A stretch of 64,000 nucleotides of DNA from Stenogyne calaminthoides (Eukaryota > Streptophyta > Magnoliopsida > Lamiales > Lamiaceae). The position numbers were made by a program, and so were the translations under genes. The DNA is taken from contig JBBCBC010000033.1 in NCBI GenBank assembly GCA_037126765.1, positions 11,732,085 to 11,796,084 on the forward strand. The letters are read 5' to 3'. A model generated the notes under the pieces. It saw nothing but the letters and a program-made list of their open reading frames with translations. It was not told the origin of the DNA and made no database searches. Positions 46,628-58,375 of this stretch are shown here, piece after piece. The stretch's first letter is position 1. Each line of letters opens with the position of its first letter.

Positions 46628-48045
46628 TCAACACATTTTGTTCGACCTCGGGAATCTCAATGCCAGCCTGATTCCCCGCATCAAATCAACCTTCTTCACC
46701 AACGACCTCACCATCACCCCCATCTTCGTCCAGCAACCCGAGGAGTTCCTCAGGATCATAAAGGTTGGCACTGGGGGGAGAAAGCTGAAGTCAACACCAT
46801 AGGCAGCGAGGTCCTTAATGGGAAGATCTTCTGTCTCCCCAGCCAGATTATTACGCATATAAGCGACCAGTAGGTCCTTCATAGCACCTCGGTCCCCCTC
46901 AAGATCACCAGCTCGGTGACAGGCTCGAACATCATTGGAAAAAGAATGAATGTACGCCATGTTCGAAGCATGGTGGCGTTCCAGTTTGACAGTGACAGGA
47001 TGGTCATGAACCTCAGCTTCCAGCCGGCGACAACGATCCTCCAACTCGGTCATCTTGTCCATGCACTCCTTCACCTTTTTGTCTTGGAGGTCGAGATCCC
47101 TTTTCATCTGTTAGATTTTGTTTCCCATGTCATCTCGCTCCTGGACTACCTCCTTCAACTTCCCCTCAGCTGTAAGTTTAGTAGAAATGGCAGCCTCCTG
47201 CTCTTTCGACGACCTCGTTAGATCCGCCCTCATCGTCGAACAGGCCACGTCGGCTTTCTGCTCCTGGATCTTTACCCTGCCATATTGCTCTGGCTCCTCT
47301 CAAAGAAGGCCAGGGAGCGACACATGTGGGCGATCCCCGAATTCAGATTCTCGGAGAAGTGCTGGGTATGAGCCTCTTCGTGGAGATCTAAAGTTCAGGA
47401 CTTCGGGGCATCAGTGGCGATCTGATGGAGATAGGAAGGTTGAGCATCGTTGGTGGCAGGATCCCGCGACCACAGAAAGTTGCGAGTTGCCTCACCTCGA
47501 AAGACCCCATCGTCTAACTTGTACCTGCGAGGTAACCACGCATGAACACACGCCCTTTGTCTTTTTTCAGTTTAACAAAGAGAAAATGATATGTGACAAA
47601 GAGAAAACTTACCGACGATGGAAATCCGGATTCCAACCTAGGAAGGTGCGATCCTCGGCCTCGCGGTTCCGGTGTTGGGTGATCTCAACAATCGTATCCG
47701 GGTTCCTCGCAGAACCCGATAGCACCACTTTCCCACTCGGGGAGTTCCGAAGAACGTCCATATCCACGGATGCTCGGATCTGCTTCGGAGAACTCCCCCC
47801 AGATGTCCGCACCTCGGTGGCCCCCTCTTCTGACCTCGCCCCGGAGCGGTAGCTTTAGCTTTCGAGGGCGGAGCCTCAGTGGCACCACTCTGAGCAACTT
47901 TCTTCTTCTGTTCCGACTGTTGCCTCGAAAGGCCCAAAGCCCGAGCGACCTTCTCACGCATGTCCTCGGCGTTCAGGTTCTGCATCTTGTCAAGAACTTT
48001 GGCAGAAATGAAATGTATGGGCTCTATGAAAGAAACTGAAGACAT
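46628..48045 (-). pseudogene. gypsy antisense gene, C-terminal exons
   Basis: On the minus strand an acceptor TTATGTCTTCAG precedes VSFIEPIHFISAKVLDKMQN. A Lys/Gln-rich linker and RASVDMDVLRNSPSGKVV follow, ending at an apparent donor GTAAGTTTTC near 47609. A later coiled-coil-like exon (DLQDKKVKECMDKMTELEDR, to 46628) follows. The first exon has a frame change near 47870. It joins the segment at 57064-58040 across the copia insertion. Function is unknown; antisense genes of this kind are described in Tat-type gypsy elements. Confidence 0.55.
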
Positions 48046-48098
48046 AAGGAGAATCAGACCATTAAGCGAAAAGATAGATAATCAGGTCAAGCCGAATA

Positions 48099-49704
48099 TG
48101 TTGGAATTTAGAGGCACGTAAACACGTAATACATGCGCAACGGAAATAAACAGTTCACCAACAACGAATAATTAATTGCAAAATTGAATACGTATAAACA
48201 TAAAGAGAAACCTTACAGTAAATCGTACGCATATTTCTCTACTATGGTATCCACGTAATCCCAGTTCACGGACTTGCACATATTTGCCAATGTTGAATCC
48301 CGAGATGAATTTGCTAGAAAAATTCTAACTCTAGATCTTATGGAGAGAATAATGAATTAACGTTGTTTGTGAATTCCCAAGAGCTTGTATTTATAGGGAG
48401 ACCCAACTTAAATCTTAAGCTAGCATGATTGGGAAATAAAATCCCTAATCATTAATTAAATTAAATCCCTTTAATTTAATTCCCTAAATATAAATCTCTA
48501 TTGATTTAAATTCCATATATGTCAAATCTCTATGATTTGATTCCATATATATTAAATCCTACAATAATATACAATATATTATTATTGGGAATTCCTATTT
48601 AATTAAATTCAATTTAATTAAACATTAATAATAATTAATTCCAAATTAATCTATTATTAATTAATTCTCCATAAATTAAATATTAAACCCAATTTAACAT
48701 TTAATCAACCAACTATAACCCGTAAAAGGGAATTACTTATTGTGTGACCCATAGGCCCTCATATATCGAGCGATTAGTCAAACTAACGGTCTTAATTGAA
48801 CTCTAGACAATAAATCAGACATTCTCAATATATGAGGTACGTTGCGAGAAACGTGCAACTACCTGTAACTGAAACATGGGCTATTACGATTTCCTCCTTT
48901 CATTCACGAATACTCGATTAGTCTTAAACATGATGAAGTGTCTATTCAAATAACTTAATCAATTTATCTCTAATCACTAATTGATCATGTATGTCACACT
49001 TAGTCACAAAGTCTAAGTTGACGTGCATCGACCGATGCCTTTGATCCAATTATGATGAGAAGATGAGTATTCTCTCTAAATCCACATTGAGGAATGAATC
49101 CTATTCTTGGCTCAACTACCACGCACATGCACTTTGTGATGAACCCAATCCAAGCCATATCTACCAATGGAAGGGTGCAAGCATTGGTCATGGTCAAAGT
49201 TCATCACTCCACACATGTCGTGCGTATTGACCTCAAGTCAAAGGAGTATCGCATTGCTCCCACTAACCGAGACACCCATAGACACATATAGTGGAAATAC
49301 ATCAAACGGTTTCTCGGATGGGTATACCAATACCCTCTAAGATATTTGTGCATCCATTATGAGATACCTAGTATCTCGTAGTATGTGAGATCTTACTACA
49401 CCCTCTAAGAGTATGATGCAGATCGCACACCAATCTCCATTGCATCATCAATATCCCATTCTTGATGATCCTTGATCAGGGCTATTTGAGAGTCATGCTT
49501 AAGTCATCTGAGTTCTCACAACCTCAATGACAACAATGACTCATGGGAACACTTATATGAATAAATGCAAACAATCAAACATAATATTCAAACAAGTGTA
49601 TTGTCATACATTAATATTAAATGAACTATAATATTTAATCAAACTGAATATCATCGAGTATTATGTCCTTACAATGGATTGTCTCTAGGACACTAACACT
49701 AACA
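48099..49704 (-). repeat. 3' LTR of the copia element
   Basis: Starts TGTTGGAATTTAGAGGCACG and ends GACACTAACACTAACA on the plus strand, 1,606 bp. It is the 3' LTR in element sense because the purine tract lies next to its right edge. Over the first 245 bp I count about 14 differences from the other LTR. Confidence 0.93.
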
Positions 49705-50000
49705 ATCTCCCACTTGGACTAGAGTCAATCACCTCCATGTCTAATCCCTAGACCATCAAATGTCTAGTGTGTACATGAACGCTCAGTGTTTTGGTGAAAT
49801 GATCTTCGAAATTAAATATGTGGGAATACATTTTAATTCTATTTCTCCTATCGTTATGATCTCCCGGATCAAATGATAAGTCTTGGTACATGCTTGTTTA
49901 TGCTTGTTGATTTCGGTTCCTTTACTTGCGCAATCGCGCCAGTGTTGTCTCAATAAAAACTTTATTAGACAACTGGCACTCGGAACTACCCCTAGTTCTC

Positions 50001-50519
50001 TCAAGAACTATAAAATCCAGACAGCCTCCTTGAGGCTTCTGATACAGCAATGTACTCAACTTCGATTGTTGAATCTGCGGTCCTTTTGCTTGAAACTATT
50101 CCAACTGAGCGCCTCATTATTGAGAGTGAAACGTAACCTGACTGTGATTTGTAATCATCATAGTCGGATTGGAAACTTGAATCAGCATAACCAGTCACTA
50201 CTAGTTCTGACTGTCCACTATAGACAAGGAAACATTCTTTAGTTCGTCTAAGATACTTCAGAATGGTCTTGACAACAATCCAGTGAGACTCACTCAGATT
50301 CTGTTGGTATCTATCAGTGTTGTTGATAGTGTAGGCCACGTTTGGCCTAGTGCAAGTCATGGCATACATGGTTGACCCAATTGCATATGCATATGGGACA
50401 TATTTCATGTGCTTGATATCAGCTTCATCAGAAGGACAATCCTTCTTTGACAGCTTTATCCTATGATTTGTCGGTAGAGACCCTCTCTTAGAGTTCTCTA
50501 TCGCAAAACGCTTCAACAC
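50001..50519 (-). pseudogene. copia RNase H
   Basis: Minus-strand translation contains YAIGSTMYAMTCTRPNVAYT (end of RT), ILKYLRRTKECFLVY, VTGYADSSFQSDYDDYKSQS (catalytic Asp region) and TIEVEYIAVSEASR (catalytic Glu region). The downstream frame runs into a change near 50030. It would remove the RNA strand during reverse transcription. Confidence 0.85.
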
Positions 50520-50559
50520 CTTGTCTACATAGGTGGACTGTGACGCCTCAACATCCTTC

Positions 50560-51460
50560 TGGATCTATCCCTTTGGATCCCTAAGATGTAGCAGGCTTCA
50601 CAAAGATCCTTCACCATGAAGGTCTTCGACAACTAATCTTCAACGGACTGCATTAACGGGATATTGTTTCTCAAAATCAATGTGTCATTGACATACACGA
50701 TTATGAAAACAATATTCTTCCCGTTTGTGTTTACAATAAACACAAGGATCTTCCGAATTTCTGATGAAGTCAAAAGACTTGATAGCTTCATCAAATCGGA
50801 TATTCCAACTCCTAGAAGCTTGCTTCAATCCATAAATGGATATCTTTAGCTTGCATACTAGATTAGAATTTGACTTAGATGTGAAACCTTCCGGTTGAGT
50901 CATAAGCACTTCCTTATCAATGTCTCCATTGAGGAAAGCTGTTTTGACTTCCATCTGTCAAATCTCATAATCACAGTGTACTGCTATCGCAAGTAAAATT
51001 CAAATGGACTTGATCTTTGCAACTAGTGAGAAGGTCTCATTACAGTCAATGCCTTCACGTTGACTTTAACCCTTCGCCACCAACCTAGCTTTGTAGGTTT
51101 GTACTTTGCCATTTGCATTGGTCTTTTGCATGAAGACCCAATCGCAACATATGGGTCTAACCCCTTTACGCAACTCAACCAAGTCCTAGACTTGATTGGT
51201 GTACATTGAGTCCATCTCGAATTTCATGGCTTCATGCCACTTCCCTGAATCAATATCTGATATTGTTTCAGAATAAGTATTAGGATCATTCTTATCCGGT
51301 ATGTCCACATTAACTAGTTCCTCCAAGAGGTAACTGTATCTAATGGGCGGATAACAATTCCTAATATACTTACGGAGCTGTGGTTGTGCAGGTTGTACAT
51401 TCTGATCGTGAAAAATTTTGTGGTGCATCGATTCCATCAATGTCCGAAGAGTCCTCAAGA
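50560..51460 (-). pseudogene. copia reverse transcriptase, active site mutated
   Basis: MEVKTAFLNGDIDKEVLMTQ and GFTSKSNSNLVCKLKISIYG are the usual copia RT stretches, preceded by KWHEAMKFEMDSMYTNQV. The catalytic box reads Y-V-N-D (50684-50695) in place of Y-V-D-D. A stop TAG lies at 50633-50635, and frame changes separate the blocks near 50955 and 51186. Confidence 0.85.
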
Positions 51461-51759
51461 GCTACACTTTCAGATGCCTCTTGGGCGGGAGTTTGAACTA
51501 TGTTGTTCTCATTCAGCACTTGGAGGTTCTTGCACTGGCAAGCCTACTTCAATTACGCTCCCACTGGCTGAAAGACGATCACCTAGTGAAAGACTCCCAC
51601 TGTGAAAGTCGCTGAATGCTCCCACTGATTCCTTGTCATGTTGCTTTGACAAGATATCAGTCTCTTTGTTAATTTATGGTTCTTGAATTTCTTCAAGTTC
51701 TATTAGCTTACGACCTTGTTCCTTAAAGACATAGTCTTCTTCGAGGGACTTGGTCTGCC

Positions 51760-52645
51760 TAGAAACAATCACTGATTATTTCTCAGGTAGATAGAAGTAA
51801 TATCCTTTAGTTTCTTTAGGATATCCCACAAAGTAACCCTTTTCACCTTTGGATTCCAACTTGTTGGTAAGCATCCTTTTCACAATCACGGGGCAACCCC
51901 ATGTTAGATATATGTAAAAGTTGGCTTCCTATCACACCATGGTTCATATGGTGTATGCTCAACCGATTTAGATGGAATCCTATTCAGAATGTAAATTGAG
52001 GTTTGTAACGCGTATCCCATAAGAATGTTGGAAGACAGGAAAAGCTCATCATGAACCTCACCATGTCTAACATGGTTTGGTTTCTTCTCTCGGACACACC
52101 GTTCATCTGAGGTGTTCCGGGAGTAGTCCATTGTGACTGGATTCCATGTAACTTCAAGTAATCAGTGATTCATGGCTAAGGTATTCACCTCCTCGATCCG
52201 ATCGAAGAGTCTTGATACTCTTACCAAGTTGCTTCTCTACTTCAGCCTTAAACTCTTTGAATTTCTCAAAAGATTCGGATATGTGTTTCATAAGATACAT
52301 GTATCCGTATCTAGAGAAATAATCAGTAAAAGTGATGAAGTAGCCGAAGTGACCCCTAGCTAGAGTGGGCAATGGTCCACAAACGTCGTTGTAGATCAAC
52401 TCTAGAACTTCTTTGGCATGCACCCCTTTCCTAGAAAAGGGTCTATTGATCATCTTGCCCATGAGATAAGATTCACAATCTCCATAAGACTCACAGTCGA
52501 ATGGGGTTAAGTAGTCTAACTTTCTTAACCTTGCAATTCTTTTCTCGTTTACATGATCAAGTTCTACAATGCCATAAGTAAGTCTGGTTTTCATGATTAC
52601 TAAGTTTGATTCTTTTATTTTGTATATTAAGAACATCATATCCAT
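51760..52645 (-). pseudogene. copia integrase
   Basis: DHVNEKRIARLRKL is the remnant of the His-His zinc part and CESYGDCESYLMGKM its Cys part, with a short duplication and the expected C-x2-C changed (CESY). Core motifs: YNDVCGPLPT, YFITFTDYFSRYGYMYLM and LRSDRGGEYLS (Asp and Glu of DDE). The distal part (SVEHTPYEPWCDRKPTFTYI, 51904 upward) is in another frame. It would be the strand-transfer enzyme. Confidence 0.85.
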
Positions 52646-52655
52646 AATGCAACAA

Positions 52656-53021
52656 TTACATGTTGCGAGTAATAGAAAGAACTAGATGACTATCATTAAG
52701 TTCTAATCTAAAACCAAAGGGTAAGTCTAACACATAGGTCCCCACATGTTCAGTTAGCAACTCTTGCTCCATTTCCACGTGTAAGACGACTTCACCCGCC
52801 CTAACTACCCTATGACACATGAGCCCTTTCACATTAGTGCAAATGTGAGAGCTAAATCCAGTATCCAATACCAAGCAGTTAGCACTATTAGAGGACATGT
52901 TTATCTTAATAACAAACATACATGTTCTAGTGCTAGAAGCACCTAGTGCATTCCTTTTAGCAACTAGAACCTCATTGTCCTTCTTCCAGTGCCCTCTTCT
53001 ACTTATAGTAGAGGCACACAT
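52656..53021 (-). pseudogene. copia protease and zinc-knuckle region
   Basis: CLVLDTGFSSHICTNVKGL holds the D-T-G active-site motif of a retroelement protease. A degenerate knuckle (CASTISRRGHWKKD) precedes it. The pre-integrase part follows (RLELNDSHLVLSITRNM). Confidence 0.75.
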
Positions 53022-53145
53022 TCTTGTCTACCCGCTTCTTCCTTTGAACACCATCTTAGTGACAGTGAACTCAAAAGTCTTGAGCACGTTGTGAAGTTCA
53101 GGCATGGTCGCATCCGTCTTATTCACATTGTAGTTCACAATGAAG

Positions 53146-53640
53146 CTAAAATATGAATCCGGGAGCGACTGGAGGATAGCATAAATGAAAATGTTGGTCT
53201 TTTAGCTCAAAACCTAAATTACCAAGTTTCTCAATTAGGCCTATCAACATTAGCATATGAGGTGAAATCTTCCCTTCTTTAGCTAACCGGCATCTGAACA
53301 AATCTCTCATCACTTCATAAATCTCAGAACGAGATTCATAATCAAAGAGATCCTTCAAATGCTTGAGCACTAAGAAGGGACCCATTTTCTCATGTTGCCT
53401 ATGTACATCGGGAGTCATGTCGAGCAACATCACATACTGAGTCTGGGAAGCATCCTCTTGATGCTTCTTCTGAGGTGCTACGTCAAACGTGGCTGCCTCA
53501 GATTACCAGCTTTAAGGGTAACCGGGATATATGTGTCCAACACGTACTCAATCTTTTCTTGCCTTAGCACCAAACACATGTTTTGATGCCAGTCCATAAA
53601 ATTTGACCTAGCCAATTTAGTTTGTTTCCAAAACACATCT
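53146..53640 (-). pseudogene. copia gag
   Basis: Minus-strand reading gives ARSNFMDWHQNMCLVLRQEK, then after a frame change VLKHLKDLFDYESRSEIYEV and LIEKLGNLGFELKDQHFHL. These fit the copia gag (UBN2/retrotran_gag-type) pattern. Confidence 0.75.
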
Positions 53641-55426
53641 CAATAACAGTTATATATTTCAACTAACCAAGAGAAATAAAATAAACCGGGAATTAAACAC
53701 ATAATTCCTATGATCAATATTTAGCAATCAAAATAAACATGGCCTTTCTTTTGTGTTTATTTTGTCTCCATTATTTTCAAATATTCAACGACCTCATCGG
53801 AAGAATACAAATTTATATCTAATATAAATTATAATGGACTAGGATCCACATTCCTACTATCATAATCCCAGCGAGGGCTGATCATTATAATAACATAACT
53901 GGTAGGTCTCCAAACCAATTGCAAAACTGCAATTCCTAGTTTGTCGAACCTAATTCGACTGATGTAACTTACCCTTTGTTCCCCGCGAGGGCTAGCGAAA
54001 CAAAGTTAAGTTGGTTTACAACCATCAAGCGACGATATTTCATGTCCCTATAAGAGTCCCATTAGATGTAGATTCGAGCAAAAGACGAGGGTCTTTAAGT
54101 ACTCATTGGAACGAAATCTCCGATTTACTTTTAATTTTGATGGAAGACATCTTATCAAATTAATGAGAAAATCATATTTTAGTGAGGAGCGTTTTAAAGG
54201 CGGGGTATTAACTGCTTAATCGAGATCCAACATGTTAATATACATCACATTTGAGCAATTATTGGGCGCCACCTACCCAAACATGATTTACACGGACTAA
54301 CATTTCTATGGGCGCCGTCTACCCAAACAATAATACGGTCCGACAAGTATTGGGCACCGCCTACCCAAACAATTATAATGCGGACGTAAAAAGCGTTAAC
54401 AGAATATAAAACATGTCAACCAAGTGGAAATTAATAACCCGTTTAATCATTTAAACCATAATTTTAAAATCCAATTTTAAAATCAAGTTTTAATAATTAA
54501 ATTCATTATTAATATTTTGATCTTTAATTAATCCAATTAATTAAGCCCGTCATTAGTCCAACTAATTCGTTTTGTGAGATTTAATAATTCCTTTTAAAAT
54601 GAGTTTTAAAATCCAATTTTAAACTCAATTTTAAAATTTTATTAAATTTCAATAATTAATCCAATTAATTATTATGGTCCAACCAATATCCAATTTTAAA
54701 TTAATCCAAGTTAATTTACAAAATTAGATTTTAATTGTTTTATTGTTGGGGCTCAGATGCAATTTCCAAAATTGCATGGGAGGGCTTGTTCCAAATCAAA
54801 TTTGCAAAACATCCCTCCTCCATCACCGCCCAAATCCGACAGCATCCAATCTGTAATTTGGGACAACCGTTTCCAAATACCAACCCGAATCAGTAACAAT
54901 TTCAGAATTAATCTAATCAATTCATCAAATTTGTCCAACTGTAACAATCGAAATCGAACCCAAGAGAATGAAATCGAACGAAACAAGCAACACATCGAGA
55001 ACCCAGAAACTGGAAATCACAGAATTCGATCGAAAACCAGAAACTGGAAATCATAGAACCCATTTTTTGAGGTTTGGAGACGAAGGTGAGACCGCTCTGA
55101 TACCAGGTTTGGAGACGAAGGTGAGACCGCTCGGAGTGTACCGCAAGCCCCTGCACGCGTTGCGAGGCCTCGACGCCTAGCGTCGGCCTCGAGCAATGCG
55201 GCGCGGCATCGCGGCCGAGGGTCGAGCGAGCAGCATCGGCAGGGGTTTCTCTTTGAGAAACCCTAAATCGATTTGTGGACTCTTCTCGAAGTAGACGAGC
55301 CGGGTATACAAAAACAATAGGGGTGCAGTAGAAAAAACTATAAATTCGGCCGTGCCCCACAGTTTTGAATAAAAAAAATCTTTTAATTTATTCAAAAATA
55401 ATTATGCAATTAATCAAAGAGCCTAA
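53641..55426 (-). other. copia 5' leader, unusually long
   Basis: About 1.8 kb between primer binding site and gag with no reading frame of note. It includes three GGGCGCC(A/G)(C/T)CTACCCAAACA-like blocks at about 54265, 54311 and 54347, a GC-rich patch (55140-55240), and a 35-bp tandem duplication (55070-55131). Confidence 0.6.
55070..55131 (-). repeat. 35-bp duplication holding a second primer-binding-like site
   Basis: AGGTTTGGAGACGAAGGTGA starts at 55070 and again at 55105. The first unit ends GCTCTGATACC, so on the minus strand 55094-55105 reads TGGTATCAGAGC, a perfect initiator-Met tRNA complement. The real primer site next to the LTR (55427-55438) has one change from it. Confidence 0.9.
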
Positions 55427-55438
55427 GCTTTGATACCA
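55427..55438 (-). promoter_or_regulatory. copia primer binding site
   Basis: Minus strand TGGTATCAAAGC, one base from the initiator-Met tRNA complement TGGTATCAGAGC, one base inside the 5' LTR edge. Confidence 0.85.
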
Positions 55439-55439
55439 C

Positions 55440-57063
55440 TGTTGGAATTTAGAGGCACGTAAACACGTAATACATACGCAGCGGAAATAAATAGTTCACC
55501 AACAACGAACAATTAATTGCAAAATTGAATACGTATAAACATAAAGAGAAATCTTACAGTAAATCGTACGTATATTTCTCTACTATGGTATCCACGTAAT
55601 CCCCGTTCACGGACTTGCACAGATTTTCCAGTGTTGAATCCTGAGATGAATTTGCTAGGAAAATTCTAACTCTTGATCTTATGGAGAGAATAATGAATTA
55701 ACGCTGTTTGTGAATTCTCAAGAGCTTGTATATATAGGGAGGCCCAACTTAAATCTTAAGCTAGCCTGATTGGAAAATAAAATCCCTAATTATTAATTAA
55801 ATTAAATCTCTTTAATTTAATTCCTTAAATATAAATCTCTACGGATTTAAATTCCATATATGCCAAATCTCTACGATTTGATTCCATATATATTAAATTC
55901 TACAATAATATACAATATATTATTATTGGAAATTCCTATTTAATTAAATCAAATTTAATTAAACATTAATAATAATTAATTCCAAATTAATCTATTATTA
56001 ATTTCTTCTCCATAAATTAAATATTAAATCTACCCAATAATTAAATCTAATTTAACATTTAATCAACCAACTATAATCCGTAAAAGGGAACTACTTGTTG
56101 TGTGACCCATAGGCCCTCATATATCGAGCGATTAGTCAAACTAACGGTCTTAATTGAACCCTAGACAATAAATCAGACATTCTCAATATATGAGGTACGT
56201 TGCGAGAAACATGCAACTACCTGTAACTGAAACATGGGCTATTACGATTTCCTCCTTTCATTCACGAATACTCGATTAGTCTTGAACATGATGAAGTGTC
56301 TATTCAAATAACTTAATCAATTTATCTCTAATCACTAATTGATCATGTATGTCACACTTAATCACAAAGTCTAAGTTGACGTGCATCGGCCGATGACTTT
56401 AATCCAATTATGATGAGAAGATGAGTATTCTCTCTAAATCCACATTGAGGAATGAATCCTATTCTTGGCTCAACTACCACGCACATGCACTTCGTGATGA
56501 ACCCAATCCAAGCCGTATTTACCCATGGAAGGGTGCAAGCATTGGTCATGGTCAAAGTTCATCACTCCACACATGTCGTGCATATATTGACCTCAAGTCA
56601 AAGGAGTATCGCATCGCTCCCACTAACCGAGACACCCATAGACACATATAGTGGAAATACATCAAACGGTTTCTCGGATGGGTATACCAATACCCTCTAA
56701 GGTATTTGTGCATCCATCATGAGATGCCTAGTATCTCGTAGTAAGTGAGATCTTACTACACCTCTAAGAGTATGATGCAGATCGCACACCAATCTCAATT
56801 GCATCATCAATATCTCATTCTTGATGATCCTTGATCGGGGCTATTTGAGAGTCATGCTTAAGTCATCTGAGTTCTCACAACCTTAATGATAACAATGACT
56901 CATGAGAACACTTATATGAATAAATGCAAACAATCAAACATAATATTCAAACAAGTGTATTGCCATACATTAATATTAAATGAACTATAATATTAAATCA
57001 AACTGAATATCATAGAGTATTATGTCCTTACAATGGATTCTCTCTAGGACACTAACACTAACA
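55440..57063 (-). repeat. 5' LTR of the copia element
   Basis: TGTTGGAATTTAGAGGCACG at the left, GACACTAACACTAACA at the right, 1,624 bp. It is collinear with 48099-49704 throughout; small indels account for the 18-bp length difference. Confidence 0.93.
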
Positions 57064-58040
57064 GAATAAACATCCAGATTACTTACCAGGAATATTGGCG
57101 TCCAACGAAGAGCGAGGAGGGACAGTCAAACCAGCGAACTCCAAACACTTCAACCGTTGAAGAACGGCCAGAGATCACTCATCTGGATCGATCAGGCACA
57201 CCTGGATCAGCCGAACAAGGAAGGGAAGCGAGAGCTCGGAAGTCTTGGAATTCTTGGGGGCTTCAATGAGGAAAAATGAGTTAAATCAGTATAATAAAAT
57301 AAGGCAAATTCAAAAAGCTTACGTTTAAAAGTCATGTAATTGCGAGGTATCTCGCGATATCCGAGCACACCGAGAGAAAAGATAGGGCGTTGCCAAGCTC
57401 TCCCTACCAACCACCACTTCTCCTTCCAGTATTGAACTTTGTTCGAAAGGTCCTCAACCAGTTTCATATGAGGACGAGCCTTCACATAATAGTACCCCCG
57501 ACCTTTCTCCCACTTCGCCAACGAGATGAGATAGTTTATTTCCTTAACTGAAGGAAACGCTCGGGGTTGAACGTGACCAAACAACGATAGGAGCCCGATT
57601 ATTGTACTCCACCCATTTGGGGCAATTTGAGTTGGAACCAGACCCCAGAACCACAACAGCGAGGTGATAATATGATGTAGTGGGAAGCGGAGTCCTGCCT
57701 TCATCGTGTCGTAATTCATCGCCACACAACCGTCGGGCACCTGATCATCAAAATCGACATCTCATTCGGGAACCCAGAAGTGCAGATCGCTCGGGACTTG
57801 GAACCTATCCCGCCATACGAAGAGTTCGGCCTCAGTCATAGTCGAACGTACTTTCTTCTCGAACCTGAGTCAACCGAGGTACCACGTCGCGAGGCCCAAA
57901 CAAATGTTTCCAAAGTCACAGCCCGTGATCAACTTCGTTGACTTTGTCATCATCGCTGGGAATGTTGGGAATCATCTCGCCCGAAAGAAAATCGAACTCA
58001 GCGGGATCAATTAACTCGGGGTCCTCATCGGATTTTGAAG
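57064..58040 (-). pseudogene. gypsy antisense gene, N-terminal exons
   Basis: Minus-strand reading begins near 58030 (SSKSDEDPELIDPAEFDFLS). The best block is at 57207-57740: LRFPLHHIITSLLWFWGLVP, TQIAPNGWSTIIGLLSLFGH and WQRPIFSLGVLGYREIPRNY, resembling the 'putative gypsy type transposon' family (Pfam Transposase_28). An apparent intron starts at GTAAGC near 57320 and ends before PPRIPRLPSSRF. A second donor GTAAGT lies near 57085, only about 20 bp from the copia insertion point. Stops near 57900 and elsewhere show decay. Confidence 0.6.
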
Positions 58041-58375
58041 AGATTCCTAAAGTTTGAGTTTTGAAGAATAGTGAAGTAATGAATCAAAAACTGCAAACAT
58101 ATGGGTATTTAAATGATATGTGTAAGGCTTAGATCAAGGGTTGAGATTTAATCTTGAAGGATAATTTGAATAAACGGCTAAGATTTATTATGTGATATTT
58201 AGATAATCTCAAGGGTTATTGCTATTTATAGCAATTTTGTCAGACAGTTTAATAATAACCAGTGAATTAGAATGATAAAATGATGTTTCACTCTAATCGA
58301 GACGACTGTTAGAGATCTGCCAAAATTTTGACCAATAAGATTATCTCAAACATTCCCGCTTAAAGTTTAGGCCTT

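Larger units (their letters stand above)
48099..57063 (-). mobile_element. complete Ty1/copia element, 8,965 bp
   Basis: Two LTRs (48099-49704 and 55440-57063) flank an internal region whose coding order on the minus strand is gag, protease, integrase, RT, RNase H, the copia order. A target duplication GAATA lies at 48094-48098 and 57064-57068. Minus-strand primer binding site TGGTATCAAAGC (55427-55438) is one change from the initiator-Met tRNA complement; a purine tract abuts the other LTR (GTGGGAGAT in minus sense at 49705-49713). The coding region has several stops and frame changes and a mutated RT active site, so it is not autonomous. It is inserted into an intron of the gypsy antisense gene. 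Confidence 0.93.
38737..58040 (+). mobile_element. decayed Ty3/gypsy element, Tat-like
   Basis: Order on the plus strand: 5' LTR, gag with zinc knuckle, protease, reverse transcriptase, RNase H, integrase. This order and a second, plant-type RNase H block after the RT-linked one fit the Tat branch of plant gypsy elements. An antisense gene follows integrase, as described for Tat-type elements. The pol frame has at least ten premature stops. The element is split by a complete copia element at 48099-57063. I do not find a matching 3' LTR inside the window, so the right limit is approximate. Confidence 0.75.

Noticed and set aside
38737..58040. 3' LTR of the gypsy element inside the window
   Set aside because: I looked for TGTTGTGTGCAT or ACACAACA-type ends to the right of 57064 and did not find a matching block, so none is annotated.
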